From the NCBI GenBank assembly GCA_963678855.1, contig OY787448.1:930001-994000 (forward strand): a DNA stretch of 64,000 bases. The letters are read 5' to 3'. Positions 1 to 9,785 of this stretch are shown piece by piece. The notes beneath the pieces are model-generated. The model was not told the DNA's origin. It searched no databases and was given only the letters and a program-made list of their open reading frames with translations. A program made the position numbers and the translations under genes. The stretch's first letter is position 1. Every line of letters starts with the position of its first letter. The stretch comes from F22 sp963678855 (lineage in GTDB: Bacteria > Bacteroidota > Bacteroidia > Bacteroidales > Bacteroidaceae).

Positions 1-944
1 TACTCACTAATCGTCTCTGTACGTTTTGTCGCTTCATTATCTTTGAAGTTCACTAGTGACTCCCAGCTTGCTTTAATGCCAAGAGGATCACCATATGTTT
101 CGATAAAGCCATTGATAAAGTCTACATGACTATCCGTGTCATTAACCCAAGCGATGCTATAGTCATCAAAAATTTCCAAATCACCTGTTTGATAATACGC
201 TGTCAACAAAGCAATAACTTCTTTCTGTGCATCGTTCTCTGCGACAGCTTGCGCACGCTCCAACCAATACACAATTCGAGAGATAGCTGGACCATACAAT
301 CCACCTACCTTATAGACTTCTTCGTAATATTCATTATTCTTTCCACGACGCAAGATGCTATTCAAGCCATAAGATGGACATTCATCTTGTCCTGCTTTCT
401 TACGACTATAGTAAAGTGATGCATCGCGTTGATTCAAGCCGTTTCCATAATAGTTACAGGCACTTGTCAACACCAAATCTTCACCATCTTTTTGATTGAC
501 TTGCTTTGGCGCCACATCAGCCATAAAGATATACGGATATAGATGCTGATACAGTGTTTCTACCGTCTCACTACCATAAACAGGTAAAACTTGCACAGGC
601 GTATTGCGCAACATATGATTGAACTCCTGTGGTGTACATTCCATAGGCATTTTCTCCATACCATAATGATGATGGATTCCACTAGAGAACCAAACACGAC
701 GCAGATATGTATGCAATGCTTTATACGCTTTGCTTTCTTTATCGCCTTGGTAATGTAAGAAAATAGCTTCTAGGGTACGACGCAATAATAGATTGAGTTC
801 ACCATGTTGATCAAACAAGATATCTCGACCACACAAGGCAGCTTCAGATAAATAGTAAATCAACTCTTTTTGCTTGACGGGTAAAGCGTCAAATCCTGCC
901 ACTTTATAGGACAGGATTTCTATATCAGCGAATCGGGTATTCAT
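1..944 (-). CDS. Dipeptidyl peptidase III (M49), N-terminal part
   Basis: This gene runs off the left edge; about 314 N-terminal residues are visible. The ATG at 942-944 begins MNTRFADIEILSYKV, with no signal peptide, so the product is probably cytoplasmic. Stretches such as SSGIHHHYGMEKMP and DSHVDFINGFIETYGDPLG are typical of bacterial DPP III, a zinc metallopeptidase that removes dipeptides from the N-terminus of oligopeptides. The diagnostic HExxGH-type zinc motif would lie beyond the window, so catalytic competence cannot be judged. It is transcribed divergently from nothing on its left that is visible, and its promoter overlaps the hairpin that follows the SNF2 gene. The family call rests on recognised conserved blocks; the full length is unknown. 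Confidence 0.85.
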   Translation of the reverse strand, partial: MNTRFADIEILSYKVAGFDALPVKQKELIYYLSEAALCGRDILFDQHGELNLLLRRTLEAIFLHYQGDKESKAYKALHTYLRRVWFSSGIHHHYGMEKMPMECTPQEFNHMLRNTPVQVLPVYGSETVETLYQHLYPYIFMADVAPKQVNQKDGEDLVLTSACNYYGNGLNQRDASLYYSRKKAGQDECPSYGLNSILRRGKNNEYYEEVYKVGGLYGPAISRIVYWLERAQAVAENDAQKEVIALLTAYYQTGDLEIFDDYSIAWVNDTDSHVDFINGFIETYGDPLGIKASWESLVNFKDNEATKRTETISE

Positions 945-984
945 ATGATGATGTTTATTTCTTAGTACGTATAAAACCGAAATG

Positions 985-1016
985 CAAACTTACTTATTAT
1001 TTCATAGGTGGCCAAA
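985..1016 (-). promoter_or_regulatory. Promoter of the DPP III gene
   Basis: On the minus strand a -7 box TAAGTTTG (985-992) lies 20 bp from a -33 TTTG (1013-1016), matching the Bacteroidetes consensus TTTG-N19-TAnnTTTG. The predicted transcript starts near 978, about 35 nt before the ATG. The -33 box falls inside the left arm of the hairpin at 1011-1045, so termination of the upstream gene and initiation of this one share DNA. Confidence 0.6.
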
Positions 1017-1045
1017 TTGAGAGTCATAAAAACGCTCAATTTGGC
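1011..1045 (-). terminator. Hairpin after the SNF2 gene
   Basis: A perfect 11-bp inverted repeat (arms 1011-1021 and 1035-1045, GCCAAATTGAG and its complement) with a 13-nt loop begins one base after the SNF2 stop codon. There is no clean U-tract after it on the minus strand, so it may act as a weak terminator or as a 3'-end stabilising structure. Confidence 0.55.
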
Positions 1046-1046
1046 T

Positions 1047-4000
1047 TTATTTAGGGGTCAATAAACGCAGCATTTCTTGTGGAGTCAATTGGGTAGCCAT
1101 GCTACTGCCTTCTAGCAATGTATCAGCCATCGAGCGCTTCTCCTCGTGCATCTCTAGAATCTGCTCTTCAATAGTATTGGTAGAGACCATGCGATACACG
1201 GTCACTGGTTTGGCTTGCCCTATTCGATAGGCTCTATCCGTGGCTTGCGACTCGATAGCTGGATTCCACCATGGGTCTAGATGAATAACAAAGTCGGCAG
1301 TTGTCAAGTTCAGCCCTACTCCACCTGCTTTCAAACTAATCAAGAAGATACGGGTTTCGCCTTTATTAAACTCTTCAACTAGTTGTGCACGCTGCCTTGT
1401 ACTCTGACTTCCATCCAAATACAGATAGGACACTCCAACTTGTTCCAGTTGCTCTTTCACCAAAGAAAGGTGGCGCGTAAACTGACTAAACACTAAGGCG
1501 ATATGATTATTCGCTTGCAAGCGGTCTACCACTTCCATAAATCGCGTCATCTTGGACGATTCAACTTTTGATTGTGGATGTATCAATCTAGGATGGCAAG
1601 ACAGCTGGCGTAATTTATTGATTTCAGTCAGTGCAGTTACCATACTTATATTCCCACTATCCAAAGTTTCCAAAGCATGCGTACGCACCGCTTCATAGAG
1701 CACGCGTTCTTTATCCGACAGCTCTACATGGATATTAATCTCCGTCTTAAGAGGTAGTTCTTTGGCCACCTCTCCTTTGGTACGACGAAGAATAAAGGGT
1801 TGCAGCATCGTTTTTAATCGTTGATGCTTGGCTTCATTCTCGTTTTTCTCTGCACCTTGCACATAAGTAGACACAAAATGTTTGTAGCTACCCAAAAGAC
1901 TAGGTACAGCAATATCAAAGAGGTTCCAAATCTCAGCAAGATGGTTTTGTACAGGCGTACCCGTGAGCAACAGCGTAAAGTCTGCTTCTATCTGCTTAAC
2001 AGCCTGTGATGTCTTAGAAGAGCGATTCTTAATGACATGCGCCTCGTCTAGCACCACGATATTCCATTTCTTTTCACTCACCGATTGGCTATTGGTATGC
2101 ACCAAACCATATGAAGTAATCACGACCTCTCCTTTCTCAGCTTTATCAATCATTTTGTCTCGCTGTGTTGTCTTGTTCAACAAAGACACACGTAAGCTAG
2201 GGGCAAACTTCTGAATCTCGTCACGCCAATTATAAATGACCGATGAAGGTACTACAATCAGCGATGGGCCTTGTGCAGCCTGAGAAAGCAATAATGTAAT
2301 CGTCTGCAATGTCTTACCAAGCCCCATATCATCAGCTAGGCATGCCCCTGCACGCCATTGATACAGACGAGACAACCACTCAAAGCCTGTTTGCTGATAA
2401 TCACGCAAGGTGGCATGTAAATCGCTAGGAACTACTGGAACAATGTCATTAGCCTCTTTGATACGGCTCAACATCTGTCGTAAACGAGTACATTTTGACA
2501 AATGCATCCCTGTCTCCTCATAATGTTTGAGTACAGGTGCGGAAAAAGTAGAAACAATCTTAGCACTACCTTTGTTTTGTAGCATAGCATCCAACGAGAC
2601 TAGATGTTCTCTTAGTTCGTGCGTGATAGACAAGAACTTACTGTCGTCTACTTGAATATATTCTTTTGAGGATTGCGAACGAATCAGCTCTATCATTTCC
2701 TCTAAAGGCAACACTTCATCATTGACTTTAAGGGAAACTTGTACTTCGAACCACTGACGTAAACTCTTTGTTTTGATAGATACATCAGATGCTTTAACCT
2801 GTATAGGACGACCAATCACACCTCCACGTGGCCACTCAATCACAACCTTCTGTTTACTTTTATGCAAAGTGTCCAGCATGCCTAAACATGCCTCGTTACT
2901 TGGAAGGAAGAAATTAGAGTCGTCCATATTGTATCCATCCAATTTCTTAATACGCTTTTTCAGAGTATTAATCAAATCACGTTCCGCCTTCATCTGACGC
3001 TTGATTAGTACCACCTGATGCTGATGTAGTTGGAGACATACTTCTGGCCCTTTACTTGGTGCAAAGACCTCTTGCCCATCCATAGACGGACGTGCCAAAA
3101 TACGGCACTGAAAACCTTCATTCTTTGGATTAAACTGGACAACCATATAATTGGAAGCTTCGATCTTTTGCACAAGATGAGCTGTTGGTCTACTAGGAGG
3201 AATATCTGCTTCTACTTGCAAATCGGAAAGTTCTTTTACCAGCTGCACTATACAATCACTGGCTTCAAGAGGAAGGGGTTCAAGGTGCTTGAGTTGAACT
3301 AATGCACTCACCAATTGACTAGGAATGACACATAACTCACGCACGCCATCACAAGGCTTATACACATAAGTCGTTTGTCCTTCTACCAAAGGAATAGGTT
3401 TATTAAACCCTATTGAGAGTCCCCAAACAGTACTGCGGAGCACCCTATCCTCAAACTCCATCTTCATGACACGAATGCCTATAGTAGTGGATTGAATAGA
3501 TACTTTTTGAGCTGGCTGATTGGCTTCATACAGACACTCTTGCCCTTTGAGCATCTCTAGTAAAGCGGGATCACCCTGTTTTAAAGGGCTGTCCTCAGGG
3601 TGCTTCGCCATGAGATCAGCAATTTTCTTATCTAGAGCTGTCATGCCTTCTACTGCCTTTTCTTCAAACTGCACAAGATTGACACGATTACATGGGTGCC
3701 AGCTTCCATCTAGACTTTCTATTTGCTGAAAGGGAGTCACAAGATGTCTTTCATTAACTCGATAAATAATGGATTTCTTTCCTTCAGGAACAGAGGAGAC
3801 GGATGTTGTTGGAATCTCAGAAGAGTGTCTTTGATTTTTGTATCTACTTTCACGTCGTCTGCGAGCACGAATACGTTCGAGGATATCATCACTTTCAGGT
3901 TCATCAACAAAAGCTTTATCTACAAAAGCTCTCTCATAAGCTATTGAATAGTCTGCCCACAATTTATGATGCTTTCCCATAGCATCCAATAAAGGAGACA

Positions 4001-4547
4001 TATGGGTATCATATTCTGCTATTGCATCGGCATCTAAACTTTTCAAGTGCTCCATGCTCATGCGCAAACTGTCCTTCCATGAATCATCATGTTGTAGATA
4101 CTGCTGCATGCTTAAAGCGACTCTTCGTAAAGCATATACATATTTGTGTTCATCCCACACAATTTGCTCTACAGAATAATCTTGCTGAGTCAATAAATAC
4201 TCAAAAATAGGGAGACGGTCTTGGGGTTTGATTAATGCGACCTTATAATCGAAAGAATAACTATCTCTTTCTACTTTGATTACTTTTACCTCGAAAAAAG
4301 AAAGGAAGTCTGAGGATCGCCAACGACCGAGATTATTAGCTTCTTCTATGAGATGGAAAGCCCTACTTACAGGCCTTTCTTTATGCATAGTAAGGCCGAC
4401 AAGTTCGTGTATTTCTTCGCTATGAAGTTCGTGTATTATGGAGTCTATTTCTTTATATCTTTTCATACCTTTAATCTGTACACAGAGATGGTCTAGTGAG
4501 TAACGAATAAATGAGTTACCCCTCACTATCTTTGTTAACAAACGCAC
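1047..4547 (-). CDS. SNF2-family DEAD/DEAH-box helicase
   Basis: A 1166-residue Swi2/Snf2-type ATPase. The N-terminal ~700 residues are a poorly conserved extension; the C-terminal third carries the motor. Visible motifs are DDMGLGKTLQT (Walker A, about residue 737), LDEAHVIKN (DEAH box, about 833), LLTGTPVQN, and in the second RecA-like lobe SLKAGGVGLNLT followed by DPWWNPAIESQATDRAYRIGQ-type motif V/VI. Proteins of this architecture are common bacterial Snf2 homologues (HepA/RapA-like in the motor only) that translocate on double-stranded DNA, possibly remodelling nucleoprotein or stalled RNA polymerase; the substrate here is unknown. I kept the longest start, supported by the promoter at 4577-4606 lying just upstream; an internal Met (MKRYKEID, residue 28) is an alternative. 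It is monocistronic by appearance, with CapA as its upstream neighbour in the same direction. Confidence 0.9.
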   Translation of the reverse strand: MRLLTKIVRGNSFIRYSLDHLCVQIKGMKRYKEIDSIIHELHSEEIHELVGLTMHKERPVSRAFHLIEEANNLGRWRSSDFLSFFEVKVIKVERDSYSFDYKVALIKPQDRLPIFEYLLTQQDYSVEQIVWDEHKYVYALRRVALSMQQYLQHDDSWKDSLRMSMEHLKSLDADAIAEYDTHMSPLLDAMGKHHKLWADYSIAYERAFVDKAFVDEPESDDILERIRARRRRESRYKNQRHSSEIPTTSVSSVPEGKKSIIYRVNERHLVTPFQQIESLDGSWHPCNRVNLVQFEEKAVEGMTALDKKIADLMAKHPEDSPLKQGDPALLEMLKGQECLYEANQPAQKVSIQSTTIGIRVMKMEFEDRVLRSTVWGLSIGFNKPIPLVEGQTTYVYKPCDGVRELCVIPSQLVSALVQLKHLEPLPLEASDCIVQLVKELSDLQVEADIPPSRPTAHLVQKIEASNYMVVQFNPKNEGFQCRILARPSMDGQEVFAPSKGPEVCLQLHQHQVVLIKRQMKAERDLINTLKKRIKKLDGYNMDDSNFFLPSNEACLGMLDTLHKSKQKVVIEWPRGGVIGRPIQVKASDVSIKTKSLRQWFEVQVSLKVNDEVLPLEEMIELIRSQSSKEYIQVDDSKFLSITHELREHLVSLDAMLQNKGSAKIVSTFSAPVLKHYEETGMHLSKCTRLRQMLSRIKEANDIVPVVPSDLHATLRDYQQTGFEWLSRLYQWRAGACLADDMGLGKTLQTITLLLSQAAQGPSLIVVPSSVIYNWRDEIQKFAPSLRVSLLNKTTQRDKMIDKAEKGEVVITSYGLVHTNSQSVSEKKWNIVVLDEAHVIKNRSSKTSQAVKQIEADFTLLLTGTPVQNHLAEIWNLFDIAVPSLLGSYKHFVSTYVQGAEKNENEAKHQRLKTMLQPFILRRTKGEVAKELPLKTEINIHVELSDKERVLYEAVRTHALETLDSGNISMVTALTEINKLRQLSCHPRLIHPQSKVESSKMTRFMEVVDRLQANNHIALVFSQFTRHLSLVKEQLEQVGVSYLYLDGSQSTRQRAQLVEEFNKGETRIFLISLKAGGVGLNLTTADFVIHLDPWWNPAIESQATDRAYRIGQAKPVTVYRMVSTNTIEEQILEMHEEKRSMADTLLEGSSMATQLTPQEMLRLLTPK

Positions 4548-4576
4548 TAACGATTATTGAATTATCTCAATATCGA

Positions 4577-4606
4577 CAAAGGTACTAAAAATAGTACGGA
4601 GACAAA
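4577..4606 (-). promoter_or_regulatory. Promoter of the SNF2 helicase gene
   Basis: Minus-strand -33 TTTG (4603-4606), an 18-bp spacer and -7 TACCTTTG (4577-4584). This is a close match to the Bacteroidetes primary-sigma consensus and puts the transcript start near 4570, about 23 nt before the ATG at 4547. Confidence 0.7.
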
Positions 4607-4695
4607 ATTTATTGCACGTTATAACAGGCAGCCAGCGATTATTTATCATATGCACCACTTAGATTGTACAAATCTATTACATCCTAAAGAAAACA

Positions 4696-5895
4696 TTACA
4701 AGGCATTTGCCACACCTTGATTTGTCTTTTCTAGGAATTGACCTATTCCACGGAGATATCTATTCATTTTCACCTCATTATAAGGAGATAATTTACGCAG
4801 AATTGAGTCTTTGTCCTGTTGTAGTTGCTGGGCATCGCCACGGCGAACTACATACTTCAATTCACCTCTGGTATCCCTATATTTATCGACCCAAGTCAAC
4901 TCATACCCTGCTTTCAAAAGACGAGTCTTGTTCTTCTGCTTAATGAGATGTAGCTGTACCATCATGCCACCATCTTTAGGATAGGTTCTCTGATTAGACA
5001 CAAAATTGCCAAGAGAATATACCACTAGATGTCCTGTTGCTGGATTGTGCACTATGGGCTGAACGACATGTGGGTGTGAACCAATAATAGCATCTACTCC
5101 ATGCTCAAAGCACCAGTGACTTAATTTTTTTTGAGCTTTTGATGGCTTTTGCTGGTATTCATTCCCCCAGTGAAATACTAAGATAAGATAATCTATAGCT
5201 GGCTGTAGTTTTTGAGCTTTCTGAATATCCAAAGCGATCTGTGTAGTATCTATACGATTAACTACCACACCACTCGGTGTAGGAATACCATTGGTACCAT
5301 AGGTATAATTCATCAACCCTACACGTATCTCGTGCTTATCCAACACAAGCAAATTTGACTTAGCTCTTTCTTGAGGAGTGCGGAAAGTTCCTGTATGTTG
5401 TATGTTCAGAGAATCTAGTACATCTAGTGTGCGAATAACACCACACTTGCTTCGATCTAAGCTGTGGTTATTGGCAGTCACTAAGACACTTATGCCCGCA
5501 TCTTTCAAAGAACTAGCCAACGCATCTGGCGATGAAAAAGCAGGATAACCTCTATATGGCTTACCTCCTAAAGTGACTTCTAAATTTCCAATAGCCCAAT
5601 CGACACTTTTAAAGAGTGGTGCTACTTCTTGCCATACATCAGTATAAGAGTAGGTGCGTGTAGCTCTATTGTAAGCTGATTCTATCTGAGGAGTATGCCC
5701 CATAATATCCCCAACAAACAAGAGCTTGACTTCAGGAGCAAACATATCTTTGAGTGGAAAGCTACGCTGAAGACGATTCTGCAGCATCTCTTCGGGACTG
5801 ACGGTGGACGTACGCACAACTGGTATAGTGTCTGGTATGGCTGCCATCACTATACTTATATATCCACTAAAGAGGAGAGTCATCAAGGTACGCAT
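4696..5895 (-). CDS. CapA family protein (PGA_cap metallophosphatase-like)
   Basis: A 399-residue protein of the CapA/PgsA family, named for poly-gamma-glutamate capsule synthesis but structurally a calcineurin-like metallophosphoesterase fold. Residues 1-18 (MRTLMTLLFSGYISIVMA) look like a signal peptide, so it is exported. Conserved blocks are LLFVGDIMGHTPQI (about residue 60), AIGNLEVTLGG (about 102), VTANNHSLDRS and IIGSHPHVVQP (about 275), which carry the metal-binding Asp, Asn and His residues of the fold. No capB, capC or other capsule genes are adjacent, so a role in capsule is not supported by context; a cell-envelope hydrolase is an equally fair reading. The gene has its own promoter candidate at 5917-5924 and is separated from the SNF2 gene by 148 bp. 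Confidence 0.88.
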   Translation of the reverse strand: MRTLMTLLFSGYISIVMAAIPDTIPVVRTSTVSPEEMLQNRLQRSFPLKDMFAPEVKLLFVGDIMGHTPQIESAYNRATRTYSYTDVWQEVAPLFKSVDWAIGNLEVTLGGKPYRGYPAFSSPDALASSLKDAGISVLVTANNHSLDRSKCGVIRTLDVLDSLNIQHTGTFRTPQERAKSNLLVLDKHEIRVGLMNYTYGTNGIPTPSGVVVNRIDTTQIALDIQKAQKLQPAIDYLILVFHWGNEYQQKPSKAQKKLSHWCFEHGVDAIIGSHPHVVQPIVHNPATGHLVVYSLGNFVSNQRTYPKDGGMMVQLHLIKQKNKTRLLKAGYELTWVDKYRDTRGELKYVVRRGDAQQLQQDKDSILRKLSPYNEVKMNRYLRGIGQFLEKTNQGVANAL

Positions 5896-5916
5896 ATTGT
5901 CATTATTTTAGTCGCA

Positions 5917-5924
5917 CAAAGATA
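5917..5924 (-). promoter_or_regulatory. -7 box of the capA-like gene
   Basis: Minus-strand TATCTTTG fits TAnnTTTG and lies 22 bp upstream of the ATG at 5895. The -33 element is poor (ATTG at about 5944-5947), so this is a moderate candidate. Confidence 0.5.
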
Positions 5925-6025
5925 AACATTTCTAGGAAAAGTACAATAAAAGAACAAAATGATGGCAAAACAACCACAAAGAAGCACATAAAGACAAATT
6001 CTTTTTCACTTTTAAGCCATTTTGC

Positions 6026-6056
6026 TTGGTATTTCAACCTCCAACGTATATATTTG
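6026..6056 (+). promoter_or_regulatory. Promoter of asnB
   Basis: A -7 box TATATTTG (6049-6056) with TTGG at 6026-6029 about 19-20 bp upstream. The predicted start near 6063 leaves a leader of roughly 42 nt before the ATG at 6105. Confidence 0.55.
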
Positions 6057-6104
6057 TCATCAGTAAACTAAATAAACTAACAAAATAACGAATTTGAAAT
6101 TATT

Positions 6105-7769
6105 ATGTGTGGAATTGTAGCCTTATTTGATCTCCAGCAACCTGGAGAATCGTTGAGAAAGAAAGTGCTAAAGATGTCTAAGCGTATTCGTCACCGCGGA
6201 CCAGACTGGTCGGGTATATACGTGAGCGATCAAGCGATCTTGAGTCATGAGCGACTATCCATCGTAGATCCAGCATCAGGTAGTCAACCCTTTGTATCAG
6301 AAGATGGTAATCTGATATTGGCAGTCAATGGGGAAATCTATAATCACCGCGCTATTCGTAAAAAATATAAAGACACCTATAACTTTCAAACTGGTAGTGA
6401 CTGTGAAGTAATCATGGCACTATATCGTGATAAAGGTGTCGAATTCCTAGATGAACTTTCTGGTATTTATGCGTTTGCGCTATATGATAAAGAAAAAGAT
6501 CTTTATCTGATGGCTCGTGACCCCATGGGTGTCATCCCATTGTATTGGGGATACGATACTGACGGTACACGCTACTGTGCATCGGAACTAAAAGCACTGG
6601 AAGGTTTCTGCGAAACATATGAACGCTTCCCTCCTGGTTATCTATATTGCAACAAAGAAAGCGAACTACGCAAGTGGTACGAAAGAGATTGGTATGAGTA
6701 CGAAGCGGTAAAATTCAACAAAGCTTCTGTACAAGATGTTCATGACGCCCTTGATGAAGCGGTAGAAAGTCAATTGATGTGTGATGTGCCATATGGTGTA
6801 TTGCTTAGTGGCGGACTAGACAGCTCTGTTATCAGTGCCCTAGCCAAAAGACATGCCGCTCGTCGTGTAGAATCGGATGGTGAGCAAGATGCTTGGTATC
6901 CACAATTGCATTCGTTCGCTATCGGACTAGAAGGATCACCTGACCTGGAGAACTCCCGTAAGGTGGCTGACTTTATCGGAACGATTCACCATGAACTTAC
7001 ATACACTATTCAAGAAGGTCTAGACGCTGTACGCGATGTGATCTACAACATCGAAACATATGATGTGACAACTGTACGTGCAGCAACACCTATGTATCTA
7101 CTAGCTCGCTATATCAAGAGCATGGGTATCAAAATGGTGCTTTCTGGCGAAGGTGCCGACGAAATCTTCGGTGGATACTTGTACTTCCATAAAGCCCCAG
7201 ATGCCCAAAGCTTACATGAAGAAACTGTACGTAAAGTTAGCCGTCTTCACTTGTATGACTGCTTGCGTGCCAACAAGTCGTTAGCTGCTTGGGGTGTAGA
7301 AGGTCGTGTGCCTTTCTTACACAAAGAGTTTATGGATGTAGCTATGAGCATCAACCCAGAAGCTAAGATGTGCGGCGAAGGTCGTATGGAGAAACATATC
7401 GTTCGTGAAGCCTTCGAAGCTCTACTTCCTGATGAAGTAGCTTGGCGTCAAAAAGAACAATTTAGTGACGGTGTAGGTTATAGTTGGATTGATACATTGC
7501 GTGCTCAAGCAGAAGAAATGATTAGCGATGAGATGCTAGCCAATGCTAGTGAGGTATTCCCTATCAACCCTCCCTTGAACAAAGAAGAATATGTTTATAG
7601 AACTATCTTCCAAGAGCACTTCCCTAGCGAAAGTGCAGCACGCACTGTACCTTCAGTTCCATCAGTAGCTTGTTCTAGTAACGAAGCACTCGCATGGGAT
7701 AAGAAGTTTAAAGAAATGAATGAACCATCAGGACGTGCAGTTGGTGGTGTACACGAATCAGCTTACTAG
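6105..7769 (+). CDS. asnB: Asparagine synthase B, glutamine-hydrolysing
   Basis: Converts aspartate, glutamine and ATP to asparagine, glutamate, AMP and PPi in the cytoplasm. The 554-residue length and order of domains match E. coli AsnB. The start is set by Cys2 (MCGIVALF), the nucleophile of the class II glutamine amidotransferase domain, exposed after Met removal; RHRGPDWSG and VNGEIYNH are further glutaminase blocks. The C-terminal synthetase domain has the PP-loop LLSGGLDSSVISAL near residue 236 and LSGEGADEIFGGY. The gene stands alone between its own promoter and a hairpin at 7797-7836. A second asparagine-related gene, asnS, lies 9 kb downstream but is not linked to it. The assignment is firm. 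Confidence 0.96.
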   Translation: MCGIVALFDLQQPGESLRKKVLKMSKRIRHRGPDWSGIYVSDQAILSHERLSIVDPASGSQPFVSEDGNLILAVNGEIYNHRAIRKKYKDTYNFQTGSDCEVIMALYRDKGVEFLDELSGIYAFALYDKEKDLYLMARDPMGVIPLYWGYDTDGTRYCASELKALEGFCETYERFPPGYLYCNKESELRKWYERDWYEYEAVKFNKASVQDVHDALDEAVESQLMCDVPYGVLLSGGLDSSVISALAKRHAARRVESDGEQDAWYPQLHSFAIGLEGSPDLENSRKVADFIGTIHHELTYTIQEGLDAVRDVIYNIETYDVTTVRAATPMYLLARYIKSMGIKMVLSGEGADEIFGGYLYFHKAPDAQSLHEETVRKVSRLHLYDCLRANKSLAAWGVEGRVPFLHKEFMDVAMSINPEAKMCGEGRMEKHIVREAFEALLPDEVAWRQKEQFSDGVGYSWIDTLRAQAEEMISDEMLANASEVFPINPPLNKEEYVYRTIFQEHFPSESAARTVPSVPSVACSSNEALAWDKKFKEMNEPSGRAVGGVHESAY

Positions 7770-7796
7770 TCATTATATGTTATTTTAAATCTAATT

Positions 7797-7836
7797 AGAG
7801 GGAGTGTGTCAAAAGTAACTTTTGATGCACTCTCTT
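7797..7836 (+). terminator. Terminator after asnB
   Basis: An inverted repeat of about 15 bp (GAG..GTGTGTCAAAAGT paired with ACTTTTGATGCACTC) lies 28 bp after the asnB stop and ends in a T-rich run (tcttcttc). Its core GTCAAAAGT recurs in the terminator at 25217-25252. Confidence 0.7.
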
Positions 7837-8010
7837 CTTCATTTTATGATATCCTGATCTTACTATCTCCATAGTACAATACCTTGTATTTTCAATCCGA
7901 CTGTAAGATCAACCACTTTCTCCGTTCCCCTCTACTTCAAAAGAGTGGTATCCCATTTATCAATTTCATAAAACTCTTCAGTGTACTTTTGTACAAATAT
8001 GCAACAATTC

Positions 8011-9306
8011 TCACCCATTAGCCTTAACAGAAATCACATCTTTCAGTTTAGTTGTATAACACTTCGATTTGAATTCTTCTTTCAATCGCCATGCAGCTTT
8101 TTCTTGGGGATTTTCTCCGTCAAAGACAGGTGCCCCTTGGGCAGCCATACGCACAGACTCCTGTCCAGTACTGTTATTGATTTGATCCATTACAGCAGAC
8201 AATGCATTCAGTTTATCTCTATCTGTTTCATCGAATAAATCTTGTTGAAGCACCGAAGCAGAAGATATTTCTGAAAGAATCACCCCACTCTTCTTATAAA
8301 GGAAGCCCACCTGATAAATCATACGCAACCCCTTCAGTGCAGCAGCGATAATCTCTGGCGTATCACTCGCTGGCACAGAAAGCTGAATATACTGAGTATT
8401 AAAATACTGATCTAATTCTTTACGATGTTTGTTTGTTTTGATAAAAACAGACACCAATGCACATACAGATTTCTGAGCACGTAATTTCTTAGCACAGCGT
8501 GCCGCAAAGTTGGCTATAGATTCGGCTAAATCGTCGTAACTAGTCACCGAACGACCAAAAGATCTTGATGTACAAATACTTTTTCGCTCTGGCGCATCTA
8601 CTGTCTGTATACAAGGTGTCCCCTGTAGTTCTTTCCAAGTACGCACTCCTACGATAGTCAGTATACCTTGCACCCATTCTTGGGATTGTTGTATCAAATC
8701 CCAAGCTGTAAAAACATTATGTTTAGCTAGCTTTTTTGTCGAACGACACCCTATCCCCCACACATCGGAAACAGCAGTCATTTTTAAGGCTTTCTCGCGC
8801 TGTTCCATCGTTTCTATAATACAACATCCATTATAGGCTGGGTATTTTTTTGCAAATTTTGATGCTATTTTTGCTAATGTTTTGGTAGGAGCAATACCTA
8901 AAGAAGTGGGAATTCCAGTAGCACGACGTACGGTCTGTACTAATTCTTCTCCATATGCACGCATGTTTATCAATTCCATACCGTATAAATCAAGGAAAGC
9001 TTCATCTATAGAATACACATCAATATTGGGAACATGATCAGCTAATATCCGCATCACACGAGAAGACATATCTCCATACAATGCGTAGTTAGAAGAGAAC
9101 ACTGTGATATTATACTTTTGTATCAAGTGCTGCACCTTATATAATGGTGTGCCGCGTTGAATTCCTAAATTCTTCACCTCAGGACTTTGTGCCACAATAC
9201 ACCCATCGTTATTGGATAACACAACAACTGGCTTCCCCCATAATTCTGGATGAAACACACGCTCACAAGAGACATAAAAGTTATTGCAGTCTACAAGTCC
9301 AAACAT
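8011..9306 (-). CDS. umuC: Y-family DNA polymerase, UmuC subunit
   Basis: Catalytic subunit of an error-prone translesion polymerase (Pol V type). At 431 residues it is close to E. coli UmuC (422). The N-terminus MFGLVDCNNFYVSCERVF holds the first catalytic Asp (D6 by this start), YSIDEAFLDLYG near residue 98 holds the Asp-Glu pair, and IPTSLGIAPTKTLAKIASKF is the conserved palm/fingers block. A little-finger domain follows (residues ~240-350). It is downstream of umuD with a 34-bp gap, in the same operon. In E. coli UmuC works with cleaved UmuD' dimers and RecA; the same partnership is inferred here from the gene pair. Confidence 0.95.
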   Translation of the reverse strand: MFGLVDCNNFYVSCERVFHPELWGKPVVVLSNNDGCIVAQSPEVKNLGIQRGTPLYKVQHLIQKYNITVFSSNYALYGDMSSRVMRILADHVPNIDVYSIDEAFLDLYGMELINMRAYGEELVQTVRRATGIPTSLGIAPTKTLAKIASKFAKKYPAYNGCCIIETMEQREKALKMTAVSDVWGIGCRSTKKLAKHNVFTAWDLIQQSQEWVQGILTIVGVRTWKELQGTPCIQTVDAPERKSICTSRSFGRSVTSYDDLAESIANFAARCAKKLRAQKSVCALVSVFIKTNKHRKELDQYFNTQYIQLSVPASDTPEIIAAALKGLRMIYQVGFLYKKSGVILSEISSASVLQQDLFDETDRDKLNALSAVMDQINNSTGQESVRMAAQGAPVFDGENPQEKAAWRLKEEFKSKCYTTKLKDVISVKANG

Positions 9307-9340
9307 GAATGATGATAAATATTAGTTCTATATTAGATCT

Positions 9341-9766
9341 CTAGCGCCTACGACGAATGGTATACGTAACAATTCCCCAGACAGTAAATTCATTATCTTC
9401 GGTTACTTTAATAGAAGGAAACTCAGGATTGGCAGGCACTAAATAGACTGCATCGGCTTCTATCTTAATATACTTCAATGTAAACTCACCATCAACAAAA
9501 CACACTGCCATATCACCATCTTGTGGTTCCAAAGATTTATCAATCACCAACAAATCTCCATCATACACATGGGCATCTATCATACTATCTCCAACGACAC
9601 GTCCATAAAACGTAGAAGCAGGATGGTGTACCAATTCATGATTTAAATCTATAGCCAACTGCATATAATCTTGGGCAGGCGACGGAAATCCTGCACGGAT
9701 ACCTTCATCTGCTAGAGGTAATGACAAGGGTAAACTTTGGTCTATATTATGAATTTTGATAGGCAT
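9341..9766 (-). CDS. umuD: UmuD-like self-cleaving subunit (LexA/S24 family)
   Basis: The product is 141 residues from the ATG at 9764-9766, which gives MPIKIHNIDQ; a longer reading to 9901 would run through the promoter and is unlikely. It aligns block by block with E. coli UmuD: the cleavage site RAGFPSP (A25-G26), the nucleophile Ser61 in GDSMID, and the general base Lys98 in FTLKY. RecA-stimulated autocleavage would give UmuD', the partner of UmuC. It lies directly upstream of umuC (34-bp gap). An inverted repeat between the -7 box and the ATG (9786-9799) is a candidate operator, which would suit damage-inducible control. It is not LexA: the N-terminal HTH domain is absent. Confidence 0.93.
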   Translation of the reverse strand: MPIKIHNIDQSLPLSLPLADEGIRAGFPSPAQDYMQLAIDLNHELVHHPASTFYGRVVGDSMIDAHVYDGDLLVIDKSLEPQDGDMAVCFVDGEFTLKYIKIEADAVYLVPANPEFPSIKVTEDNEFTVWGIVTYTIRRRR

Positions 9767-9785
9767 ATAGCGTCTAGATAAATGT

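Noticed and set aside
4557..4943. A 128-residue + strand frame over the 3' end of the capA-like gene
   Set aside because: It overlaps the conserved C-terminus of CapA antisense and the SNF2 promoter, and shows no family features.
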